Shown here: one piece after another, positions 7,934 to 14,046 of the stretch
Layout: the number at the start of each line of letters is the position of its first letter
Numbering within the stretch: position 1 is the stretch's first letter
Source: Oscillospiraceae bacterium
Lineage (GTDB): Bacteria > Bacillota_A > Clostridia > Oscillospirales > CAG-272
NCBI GenBank assembly: GCA_015063445.1
Contig: SVUD01000042.1
Location: forward strand, 1-14,046
Reading direction: 5' to 3'
Length of the DNA: 14,046 bases
The notes under the pieces: generated by a model
Database searches by the model: none
What the model saw: only the letters and a program-made list of their open reading frames with translations
Told to the model about the DNA's origin: nothing
Made by a program: the position numbers and the translations under genes

Positions 7934-9526
7934 ATGGCAAAGCATAAATTCAACAAATTCGGCGTTATGATCGACATGTCACGCAATTCGGTTATGAATT
8001 TAGATTCTCTTAAGGAATTTATACGCCTTATCAAAAAAATAGGGTATAACTGCGTTCTTCTTTACACAGAGGATACCTACGAAATTGACGATCCTTATTT
8101 CGGCTACTTACGAGGCCGTTACTCTAAAGAGGAGATGAAGGAAATTGACGCCTTTGCGGAATCAATAGGCGTTGAAATGATTCCCTGCATACAGACTCTC
8201 GCTCATCTTAATGCGTTTAAAAGGTGGCAAAGAACCCCATACGATTGCGAAGATATCATTCTCACAGATGACGACAGGACCTATGAGTTTATCGACAAAA
8301 TGCTCGCTTCAACCTCCGAATGCTTCAAATCAAGACGCATACATATAGGTATGGACGAGGCGCATATGCTCGGTCGCGGAAAGCACCTTGACGTTCAAGG
8401 CTACGAGAACGCTATCTCAATTATGCAAAGACATCTTTCACGCGTAATCGAGCTTGCTAAAAAATATGACTACTCACCTATGATGTGGTCGGATATGTTC
8501 TTCCGTTCATGGAATAACGGAGCGTATACAATACCGAAGCAAAAGCTTCCCGAAAATGTTATAAACGCATTTAATAAAGACGTTACTCCTGTTTATTGGG
8601 ACTACTACAGAACCAATAAAGAGGTTTACAGCGATATGCTTTACAACCACAAGCAGCTTTCGGATGAAACGTGGTTTGCGGGCGGTGTTTGGGGCTGGGG
8701 CGGTCTCGTTCCCTTCAATGAGCTTTCAATGAAAAATATGTTTCCCGCTATTGATGCCTGCCGCGAACATAAGGTCAAGAACGTATTTATGACGCTTTGG
8801 GGCGATAACGGCGGCGAATGCTCTCATTTTGCAGAAATTCCCGGTCTTTTCAAGATAATAGAATACGCAAAAGGCAATACCGACGATGAGGAAAGCAACA
8901 AAAAATTCAAGAGAATATTCGGGCTTGATTTTGATGACTTCCTTGCTATCGATTTGCCCAACCAAATTGCGGATGAAAAGAAAATAGTCAACCCCTCAAA
9001 ATATATGCTTTTCTCTGATCCATTTGCGGGATTCCTTGACTGCACTGTAAAAAAAGGTGTCGGCAAGAAATTCGAGGAGTATGAAAAAACGCTCACCGAT
9101 ATCGCAAACAAGAGCAGACGCTTTGGCTATATATTCAAGGCAGAGGCAAAGCTTTGCTCTGTTCTCAGCGTTAAATACGAGCTTGGAGTAAAAACGAGAG
9201 AGGCTTACAAGGCTCATGATACCGAAGCTCTTCGTTCTCTTCTTAACGATTATTCCGAGGCTATAAAACGCACTAAGGAATTTTACAAAGCATTCTCTTA
9301 TATGTGGCATAAGGATTTCAAGCCTCATGGCTTTGCGGTTCAGGATATGCGCATAGGAGGTCTTATACAGAGACTTGAAGGATGCAAAAAAAGACTTTCC
9401 GATTATATTGACGGAAGACTCTCTAAAATTGATGAGCTTGAAGAGGTTATTCTTCCCTTCAAGAGTGAGGGCGAGCCTATATATTTCAACAATGCGCTGA
9501 ATTCGGCATCTGTAAACGTAAATTGA
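7934..9526 (+). CDS. GH20-type exo-beta-N-acetylhexosaminidase, cytoplasmic
   Basis: A 530-residue enzyme expected to remove terminal beta-linked GlcNAc or GalNAc by substrate-assisted catalysis. The GH20 catalytic Asp-Glu pair is seen in HIGMDEAHMLG (137-147; D141, E142). Further barrel landmarks are WSDMF (185-189), the aromatic GVWGWGG (251-257) and TLWGDNGGE (287-295). It starts directly in the catalytic barrel, lacking the usual N-terminal GH20b domain, like the shorter GH20C-type enzymes of streptococci, and carries a helical C-terminal region of about 150 residues. There is no signal peptide, so it acts inside the cell. The start is ATG 7934 with AGGAGG at 7922-7927; the longer reading frame from a TTG at 7871 overlaps the promoter and is rejected. 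It is first in a three-gene operon with two lyases. GlcNAc versus GalNAc preference is not readable. Confidence 0.85.
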   Translation: MAKHKFNKFGVMIDMSRNSVMNLDSLKEFIRLIKKIGYNCVLLYTEDTYEIDDPYFGYLRGRYSKEEMKEIDAFAESIGVEMIPCIQTLAHLNAFKRWQRTPYDCEDIILTDDDRTYEFIDKMLASTSECFKSRRIHIGMDEAHMLGRGKHLDVQGYENAISIMQRHLSRVIELAKKYDYSPMMWSDMFFRSWNNGAYTIPKQKLPENVINAFNKDVTPVYWDYYRTNKEVYSDMLYNHKQLSDETWFAGGVWGWGGLVPFNELSMKNMFPAIDACREHKVKNVFMTLWGDNGGECSHFAEIPGLFKIIEYAKGNTDDEESNKKFKRIFGLDFDDFLAIDLPNQIADEKKIVNPSKYMLFSDPFAGFLDCTVKKGVGKKFEEYEKTLTDIANKSRRFGYIFKAEAKLCSVLSVKYELGVKTREAYKAHDTEALRSLLNDYSEAIKRTKEFYKAFSYMWHKDFKPHGFAVQDMRIGGLIQRLEGCKKRLSDYIDGRLSKIDELEEVILPFKSEGEPIYFNNALNSASVNVN

Positions 9527-9577
9527 TATCATTTAAAAGCAAAAACAATTTGCAAATTCACAAAGAGGTACATTACT

Positions 9578-11263
9578 ATGAATTTACTTGGTAAGGGTAA
9601 CGACCCTAAATTCTGGTCGGAAACCGTAAGAAACAGGGAAAGCTTCAATGCTTACAGAGAATTTCTTCTCGAAAAATGGAACGATATTTGCGTAAACGAT
9701 AATTTTGATGCGCTCAAATATACGGAATTCCGTCTTTACGGACTCACGGGTAATCGAACAGTATTCCAGGCACCCTATTATAAGCACAGAGTGCAGATGG
9801 AGGTTGCTGCGGTTCTTGCGCTCATCTATCCCGAGGAGGAAAAATATCTTGAATACGCTATGGATAAGGTGTTTGCCGTATGTAACGAATACTCCTGGTC
9901 CATTCCCGCGCATATTCCGAGATCTATAGAGGTGGTTAACAGAACTCACCTTGATCTCTTTGCGTGCGAGACGGCTTACACGCTTTCTGAGATTTATACG
10001 CTTCTTGAGGACAGACTTGATACTCTTATCAAAGAGCGCATCAAGGCTGAGATAAAATGGAGAGTTATAGACTCCTTCAGAAAAACTACTACGTGGGGCT
10101 GGGCGACCACGAATACAGCTAACTGGGCAGCCGTTTGCGCAGGCTCGGTAGGTTGTACTCTTATGCTTCTTTTCCCCGAGCTCTTTGACGAATTCAAGCC
10201 CCGTCTTGATCTTCCTATGGAAAACTTCCTTTCGGGATACGAGGAGGACGGCTTCTGCGCCGAGGGAACACACTATTGGCACTACGGCTTCGGCTTCTTC
10301 TGCGCTTACGCAGAGATGCTCCGCACCTTCACGGGAGGCAAGGAGGACTATTTCAAGCGTCCTAAGGTACACGCAATAGCAACATTCATTCAGAAAATGT
10401 TCCTTTCTGGAAAGAAGAGCGTAAGCTTCTCTGACGGTGCTGAAACGCTTGAATACCATATCGGACTTCTTCACTTTTTAAAGAATGAATACTCCGACGT
10501 GGTCGTTTATTCTCCCAAATACTCTTACATACTTGATGCATGCGGAAGATTTAACTGGCTTGTTCGCGGCGCTACGTGGTTTGACGAGGAAATATACAAT
10601 AATCCTGCCGAGGATAACGCTTCAAGCGAATACTATGGACAGGATACTCAATGGCTCATTAAGAGAACCTCGGCTTACGGCTTTGCCGCTAAGGCGGGAC
10701 ACAATAACGAGCCGCACAACCAAAATGACGTCGGCGCTTTCATAATAGCAAAGAATGAAAAGCAGATAGTTACCGACCTCGGCCCCGGGGTATATTCTCA
10801 GCAATACTTCCACAAGGACACAAGATATAGCTTTATTGAATGCTCGTCTCTCGGACACTCGGTTCCCTTCTTCGGCGAAACCATACAGAAGTTCGGCGGT
10901 GAATTTGCTTCTACCGACACTAAGTTTGAGAATGGTGTATTTTCAACCGATATTGCCGGCGCATACGGCAGCGAGGAAGTTAAGAGCATCAAGAGAAGCT
11001 TCTCGTTTACCGAGACCTCTATAACGCTTAACGATAAATTCGTATACACCGGAAGCGAAAAGATTACCGACAGAATTTCTCTTCACGAAAAACCCGCCTT
11101 TAACGGCGATAATATCGTAGCCGGAGAGCTTACGATAAAATATAACAAGGCGGCTTGTGAGGTGGTATTCAACGAGCAGCAGACCTCAAAGAATACGACT
11201 GTTTACTTTATAGACTTTGTTCTTCGTGACGGAGTTGACGAAATTACAATAATCTTTGAATAA
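9578..11263 (+). CDS. Heparinase II/III-like polysaccharide lyase, copy A (altered metal motif)
   Basis: A 561-residue protein of the heparinase II/III superfamily: an N-terminal alpha/alpha toroid (about 1-340) followed by a beta-sandwich domain. The toroid shows NWAAV (182-186) and EGTHYWHYGFGF (229-240), the tyrosine region expected to supply the catalytic base or acid. The sandwich shows HNQND (380-384), TDLGPG (399-404) and SSLGHSVP (423-430). Family members usually have HNHND; here the second His is Gln382, which would remove one of the three structural zinc ligands (the other two would be D400 and H427). An Asn before NW is also lost (Ala181; Asn in copy B). No signal peptide, hence cytoplasmic. 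Its start has AAGAGG at 9563-9568, nine bases upstream. It lies 51 bases after the GH20 gene and 33 before copy B, with which it aligns without major gaps and shares roughly half its residues by eye. Substrate is inferred to be uronic-acid-containing. Confidence 0.85.
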   Translation: MNLLGKGNDPKFWSETVRNRESFNAYREFLLEKWNDICVNDNFDALKYTEFRLYGLTGNRTVFQAPYYKHRVQMEVAAVLALIYPEEEKYLEYAMDKVFAVCNEYSWSIPAHIPRSIEVVNRTHLDLFACETAYTLSEIYTLLEDRLDTLIKERIKAEIKWRVIDSFRKTTTWGWATTNTANWAAVCAGSVGCTLMLLFPELFDEFKPRLDLPMENFLSGYEEDGFCAEGTHYWHYGFGFFCAYAEMLRTFTGGKEDYFKRPKVHAIATFIQKMFLSGKKSVSFSDGAETLEYHIGLLHFLKNEYSDVVVYSPKYSYILDACGRFNWLVRGATWFDEEIYNNPAEDNASSEYYGQDTQWLIKRTSAYGFAAKAGHNNEPHNQNDVGAFIIAKNEKQIVTDLGPGVYSQQYFHKDTRYSFIECSSLGHSVPFFGETIQKFGGEFASTDTKFENGVFSTDIAGAYGSEEVKSIKRSFSFTETSITLNDKFVYTGSEKITDRISLHEKPAFNGDNIVAGELTIKYNKAACEVVFNEQQTSKNTTVYFIDFVLRDGVDEITIIFE

Positions 11264-11296
11264 AATTCCTGCTTTTGTAGGTAATAAGGAGTGCTT

Positions 11297-12979
11297 ATGA
11301 ATTTAATAGGAAAAGCTCACGACCCGAAATTCTGGAGTGAGGTCGTAAGAAACGATATACACTATAAAAACTATCTCGACGAGAGACTCGCCGATTGGGA
11401 CAAATACTGTGAGGGCAAGGTTATAACCGAGCTTAAATACAGCGATTTCAAGAAATTCTTCACCACAGGAAACAGAAGCGTTTACGAAAGCCAATACTTT
11501 AAGCGCAGAGGTATGCTCGTTACGTCCGCAATACTCTCTCTCATTTATCCTGAGGAAGAAAAATACATCGATTACCTCAACGACGTGATATTTGCTATAT
11601 GCGATGAATACACCTGGAGTGTTCCGGCTCATCACCCCAAGCTTGAGGTATACGACAAGACCTTTATCGACCTTTTTGCCTCCGAAACCGGCTTCTCCCT
11701 TGCGGAGATATACACTCTTCTCGGTGACAGACTCGATAAAATAGTACGTGACCGAATTAAGATTGAAATTCAATCGAGAATTATCGACTCATTTATGAGC
11801 GACAGATACTTCTGGTGGGCGGAAAGATGCACGAATAACTGGGCTGCCGTTTGCTCGGGCTCTGTTGGATGCACGTTTATGCTTATGCGCCCCGATCTAT
11901 TCCCCGAGGTTAAGGGAAGAATAGGTGAAATTATGGAAAGATTTCTTTCCGGCTTCGAGAGTGACGGATACTGCCTCGAGGGTACAGGATATTGGCACTA
12001 CGGCTTTGGCTTCTTTGTTACTTATGCGGATATGCTCAAAGCCTTCACCGAGGGTGCGGACGATTACTTCAAGCGTGATAAGGTAAGAGTTATCGCAACT
12101 TTCTTGCAAAAGATGTTCCTTTCGGGTACGTCCGCTGTCTCATTCGCTGACGGTGGAGACCAGCTCAAGTATCATATCGGACTTCTTCACTATCTTAAAA
12201 ACTTGTATCCCGATGACGTTAAGGTTTACTCTCCGGAATATTCTTATATGAGAGATAACTGCCACCGTACGTGTCTTTCGATCCGCGCGGCATCATGGCT
12301 CTCACCTGAAATTTACGATAATCCCGAAAGTGTTGCGTCCGAGGCAGAATACTACGCAGAGGAATCTAAGTGGTACGTAAGAAGAACAAAAAATTACGGC
12401 TTTGCGGCTAAAGGCGGAAACAACGGGGAGCATCATAACCATAACGACGTTGGAACGTTTATCTTTGCAAAGGACGGAAAGCAGCTTATAACCGATATGG
12501 GACGAGGCGCTTATACGAAGCAGTACTTCAGAAATGAGACGAGATACGAATTTATCGAATGCTCCTCTCTCGGTCACTGCGTTCCCTATTTTGATGGTGA
12601 CAAAATTCAGAAAATGGGCTCGGACTTCCGCGCTGATGATTACACATACCGTGAAGGATATCTCGCATTCGATATGGCAAAGGCATACGGTGACGAGGCG
12701 GTAAGAAGTGTAAAGCGTGAATTCAGAACCTATAGCGACTACGTAACCGTTACTGATACGTTTGACTGCGACTGTGCGATAACCGATAGAATTGTTTCGG
12801 TCATAAAGCCCGAAATTTTCGACGGCACTGTAAAAATTGAGTCCGCAGAGATAACCTTTGATAAGGACGCTTGTGCAGTTTCCGTAAGCGAAGAGGTAAC
12901 AAGCAAGAAGTTCACGGTTTATCTTATCGACTTCAAGCTTAACGACGGTGTTAAGAGCTTTGAGATGAAGCTTAAATAA
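11297..12979 (+). CDS. Heparinase II/III-like polysaccharide lyase, copy B (canonical motifs)
   Basis: A 560-residue paralogue of copy A with the intact family motifs: CTNNWAAV (178-185), EGTGYWHYGFGFF (228-240), HNHNDVGTF (380-388), TDMGRG (399-404) and SSLGHCVP (423-430). By analogy with heparinase II and related alginate lyases, H382, D400 and H427 would hold the structural zinc and H380 with a tyrosine near 232-235 would take part in beta-elimination; those assignments come from family knowledge and alignment by eye. It is expected to cleave uronic-acid-containing oligosaccharides in the cytoplasm (no signal peptide). The open frame begins two codons earlier with a GTG at 11291 that is part of the AAGGAG ribosome site (11286-11291); the true start is ATG 11297, which also matches the copy A N-terminus (MNLLGK/MNLIGK). 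It is the last gene of the operon, followed by a terminator. Confidence 0.87.
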   Translation: MNLIGKAHDPKFWSEVVRNDIHYKNYLDERLADWDKYCEGKVITELKYSDFKKFFTTGNRSVYESQYFKRRGMLVTSAILSLIYPEEEKYIDYLNDVIFAICDEYTWSVPAHHPKLEVYDKTFIDLFASETGFSLAEIYTLLGDRLDKIVRDRIKIEIQSRIIDSFMSDRYFWWAERCTNNWAAVCSGSVGCTFMLMRPDLFPEVKGRIGEIMERFLSGFESDGYCLEGTGYWHYGFGFFVTYADMLKAFTEGADDYFKRDKVRVIATFLQKMFLSGTSAVSFADGGDQLKYHIGLLHYLKNLYPDDVKVYSPEYSYMRDNCHRTCLSIRAASWLSPEIYDNPESVASEAEYYAEESKWYVRRTKNYGFAAKGGNNGEHHNHNDVGTFIFAKDGKQLITDMGRGAYTKQYFRNETRYEFIECSSLGHCVPYFDGDKIQKMGSDFRADDYTYREGYLAFDMAKAYGDEAVRSVKREFRTYSDYVTVTDTFDCDCAITDRIVSVIKPEIFDGTVKIESAEITFDKDACAVSVSEEVTSKKFTVYLIDFKLNDGVKSFEMKLK

Positions 12980-12991
12980 TTTCCGTAATCA

Positions 12992-13005
12992 CTACTAAAT
13001 AGTAG
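12992..13005. repeat. Short perfect palindrome after the lyase operon
   Basis: CTACTA (12992-12997), two A's, then TAGTAG (13000-13005), 12 bases past the copy B stop codon. It could be an RNA hairpin with a tight loop or a protein site; no function can be assigned. Confidence 0.4.
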
Positions 13006-13015
13006 AAATTAAATA

Positions 13016-13064
13016 AACAGGGCAAGAGTAAAATGATTTTTGTGCGCTTGCTCTGTTCTTTTTT
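13016..13064 (+). terminator. Intrinsic terminator of the glycan operon
   Basis: AACAGGGCAAG (13016-13026) pairs with CTTGCTCTGTT (13047-13057) over 11 positions with one G-T wobble, around a 20-base loop, followed by a C and a run of six T's. It is correctly placed 36 bases after the last lyase. Confidence 0.8.
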
Positions 13065-13072
13065 GCATCAAC

Positions 13073-13127
13073 AAACAAAGGCTATGAAGAAGCGTTTTCG
13101 CTTGATCTTCATAGCCTTTGTTTTTTT
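13073..13127. terminator. Long hairpin, probable two-way terminator
   Basis: A perfect 17-base-pair stem, AAACAAAGGCTATGAAG (13073-13089) with its complement at 13107-13123, contains an inner AAGCG-TTTT-CGCTT hairpin (13090-13103) and three unpaired bases. T's follow to 13127 on the plus strand, and the minus-strand exit is also T-rich. It lies between the rightward lyase operon and the leftward peptide and surface-protein genes, where a converging-transcript terminator is expected. The stem is much longer than termination needs, so it may also be a repeated palindromic unit. Confidence 0.65.
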
Positions 13128-13132
13128 ATTAC

Positions 13133-13225
13133 CCTACGAGGTCGGATTGACCTCGTAGGATTTCATCCGCCCTTGTCGGATTTCATCTCTTTTAAGAGAT
13201 TTATCCCACCGTAGGTGGATTTCAT
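13133..13225. repeat. Array of four different hairpins joined by a constant 7-base spacer
   Basis: Four inverted repeats of unrelated sequence follow each other: 13133-13159 (CCTACGAGGTC / GACCTCGTAGG, 11 bp stem, 5-base loop), 13167-13179 (CCG / CGG with imperfect interior), 13187-13198 (CTCTT / AAGAG) and 13206-13218 (CCACC / GGTGG). Each is followed by a seven-base spacer: ATTTCAT at 13160-13166, 13180-13186 and 13219-13225, and the variant ATTTATC at 13199-13205. Only the spacer is conserved; each stem has different sequence but preserved pairing. It is not a CRISPR, since the repeats are too short and the variable parts are self-complementary. I have an unverified impression that ATTTCAT-spaced hairpin arrays occur elsewhere in Clostridia; function unknown. 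Confidence 0.75.
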
Positions 13226-13237
13226 TGCATAAATTTG

Positions 13238-13309
13238 TCAATTTACGCCCGTGCCCATTTCCCAGATTCCGTCAGATTCCTCGTACCAAGGAGTTTCGGT
13301 GCCGGGTGA
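13238..13309 (-). pseudogene. 3' remnant of a second copy of the small-peptide gene
   Basis: Read leftward, 13259-13309 encodes SPGTETPWYEESDGIWE, identical in 17 of 17 residues to the same stretch of the intact peptide at 13427-13561, then ends EMGTGVN and TGA at 13238-13240 rather than EFSINP. The DNA differs at seven positions in six codons, all synonymous. The 5' part is missing: upstream in frame the sequence is unrelated and no ribosome site precedes any start. A GTG at 13313-13315 or TTG at 13388-13390 would keep a short frame open, so a chimeric small protein cannot be excluded. It is most simply the broken tail of a duplicated gene. Confidence 0.6.
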
Positions 13310-13409
13310 GCGCACAAAAAACGGTTGATAAGCGTTTTTTGAAGCGAAGTCCCACGTACGCGAGTTGGCGAAGGGCTTTACGCCCGACAATCAACGACAC
13401 GGGAGTGGT
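13307..13409. other. 103-base segment between direct CCGGG repeats
   Basis: The segment is bounded by CCGGG at 13302-13306 and again at 13410-13414. Beyond the right repeat, 13410-13426 resembles the bases that follow CCGGG in the intact peptide gene (GGAGGTTGTTATA against GGGAGGTAGTTATAA), so the segment looks inserted within a former second peptide gene. Inside are two small hairpins: AAAAAACG / CGTTTTTT (13316-13340) and GGGC / GCCC (13373-13385). No terminal inverted repeats and no coding capacity are apparent, so its origin is unknown. Confidence 0.35.
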
Positions 13410-13426
13410 CCGGGGAGGTTGTTATA

Positions 13427-13561
13427 TTATGGATTGATGCTGAATTCCCAGATTCCGTCACTTTCTTCATACCAAGGAGTTTCAGTTCCGGGGGAGGTAG
13501 TTATAACGTCATTAGCTTCAAGTTCTACAACCTCAACTTCGGGGTTTATATATTTTTTCAT
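13427..13561 (-). CDS. Small peptide of 44 residues behind a surface-type protein
   Basis: A complete short gene. The ATG at 13559-13561 is preceded by a full AAGGAGGT (plus-strand 13570-13577), and the frame ends with TAA at 13427-13429. The product begins MKKYINPEVEVVELEANDV and ends in a Pro/Trp/acidic tail containing PGTETPWYEESDGIW. It has no cysteine, no signal peptide and no membrane segment, and is strongly acidic. The KKY-x-x-P-E-x-E-V-x-E-L opening recalls short unannotated peptides I have seen in gut Clostridia, but this is from memory and no function is known to me. The ribosome site overlaps the TAA stop of the upstream gene (14 bases between the genes), so translation is probably coupled. 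A second copy of its 3' part lies downstream with only synonymous changes, which argues that the peptide has been under selection. Confidence 0.7.
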   Translation of the reverse strand: MKKYINPEVEVVELEANDVITTSPGTETPWYEESDGIWEFSINP

Positions 13562-13575
13562 TAATATTTACCTCC

Positions 13576-14046
13576 TTATTGGCTTACTACGGAATTTCTG
13601 TAATCGGCTGCAGACTCGGTATATTTAACGAACGCCTTAACAATTGCTTCGTATTCTGTTCCGACAGCGCCCTTGATGAAGTCTGAGATGTGGTAGCTTC
13701 CGCCGTCACCGTAAGTAATGGTTTCACACAGCGCGTATGCGTATACGTCAAGCTCAACGTACGTTCCGTTTGCGTCCGTACCCGTTACCGTATCGAGCTT
13801 TTTGCCGTTTGCATAGAACTCAATATTAGTATCGGTTACATAGAAGCGGATAGATGGCTTTGCATCGAGGTTAAGAGTTACTGCAGTTATGGGAGCAACC
13901 GTATTGGTTACACCGCTTGACACGGGTGCCGCGTTATAATCGCCGATGATGGAGTCAATAAGAGTATTTACTCTTGCTATTTCTTCTGCGGTATTGAACT
14001 CGGTGAAATAGTTGTAAGCGGCTTTAACGTACGCGAGAACGTCCTT
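13576..14046 (-). CDS. C-terminal part of a probable extracellular protein (runs off the window)
   Basis: The reverse-strand frame stays open from the right edge (KDVLAYVKAAYNYF...) to TAA at 13576-13578, giving 156 residues. The GTG at 13921-13923 is internal, not a start. The first 60 residues are helical (AEEIARVNTLIDSIIGDYN); the middle reads as beta strands with many Thr, Asn, Asp and Gly (DAKPSIRFYVTDTNIEFYAN, DTVTGTDANGTYVELDVYAY); the end is helical (YEAIVKAFVKYTESAADYRN). This mix is typical of repeat-rich secreted or cell-wall proteins of Clostridia. No sorting motif is seen at the C-terminus; it ends SVVSQ. There is no catalytic motif to name. It is transcribed toward the peptide gene and the hairpin array. 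Localisation is inferred from composition only, since the N-terminus is outside. Confidence 0.65.
   Translation of the reverse strand, partial: KDVLAYVKAAYNYFTEFNTAEEIARVNTLIDSIIGDYNAAPVSSGVTNTVAPITAVTLNLDAKPSIRFYVTDTNIEFYANGKKLDTVTGTDANGTYVELDVYAYALCETITYGDGGSYHISDFIKGAVGTEYEAIVKAFVKYTESAADYRNSVVSQ

Noticed and set aside
9584..10474. Long reverse-strand frame of 296 codons opposite lyase copy A
   Set aside because: It mirrors the codon structure of the lyase on the other strand, has no recognisable domain or ribosome site, and copy B shows similar reverse-strand frames.
13133..13225. CRISPR array
   Set aside because: The repeated element is only seven bases, the variable parts are self-complementary and of unequal length (12-27 bases), and no cas genes are visible.
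13225..13437. Plus-strand 70-codon frame in the right-hand intergenic region
   Set aside because: It runs opposite the peptide remnant and across the inserted segment, with no ribosome site and an unlikely Arg-rich composition.
13690..13920. Plus-strand frame opposite the surface-type protein
   Set aside because: It is a shadow of the reverse-strand coding frame, which continues to the window edge and has sensible composition.

Overview
The window reads as a piece of chromosome from an anaerobic Clostridia-like Firmicute, probably gut-associated and uncultured. The reasons are strong GGAGG-type ribosome binding sites, textbook sigma-A promoters, intrinsic terminators with T-runs, and protein types typical of Clostridia (a TSCPD small protein, a pgcA-type mutase, a lepA with a GTG start, intracellular heparinase-II/III-like proteins). 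The species cannot be named from the sequence alone.

Layout. Bases 1-4843 hold a leftward operon-like run of four genes in transcription order: a divergent prephenate-dehydratase/ACT-like protein, a TSCPD small protein, an alpha-phosphoglucomutase (pgcA) and elongation factor 4 (lepA, cut by the window edge just before its C-terminus). Bases 4844-4989 hold two well-formed divergent promoters, one for that run and one for a rightward tRNA-Leu(CAA) at 4990-5076, which is closed by an intrinsic terminator. Bases 5167-7624 hold two adjacent rightward major facilitator superfamily transporters ending in a terminator. Bases 7671-7933 are a non-coding leader with two strong promoters. Bases 7934-12979 hold a rightward three-gene glycan operon: a cytoplasmic GH20-type exo-beta-N-acetylhexosaminidase and two tandem heparinase-II/III-like polysaccharide lyases, none with a signal peptide. 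Bases 12980-13426 contain no intact gene but are dense in structure: two terminator hairpins, an array of four different hairpins joined by a constant 7-base spacer, and a broken copy of a small-peptide gene. Bases 13427-14046, leftward, hold a complete 44-residue peptide gene and the C-terminal part of a probable cell-surface or secreted protein directly upstream of it.

How the genes fit together. The GH20 plus twin lyases look like an intracellular oligosaccharide-processing set: lyases cleave uronic-acid-containing chains and the hexosaminidase trims amino sugars, which suits glycosaminoglycan-type fragments. The upstream transporters lie on the same strand but are separated by a terminator and new promoters, so a shared function is only a guess. 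The leftward left-hand run is mostly housekeeping, with one intriguing degenerate prephenate-dehydratase-like protein.

The most unusual material is the right-hand end. A short peptide gene sits translationally close behind a surface-type protein. A second copy of its last 17 shared codons lies downstream with seven base changes that are all synonymous. Just beyond it is the hairpin array with ATTTCAT spacers.
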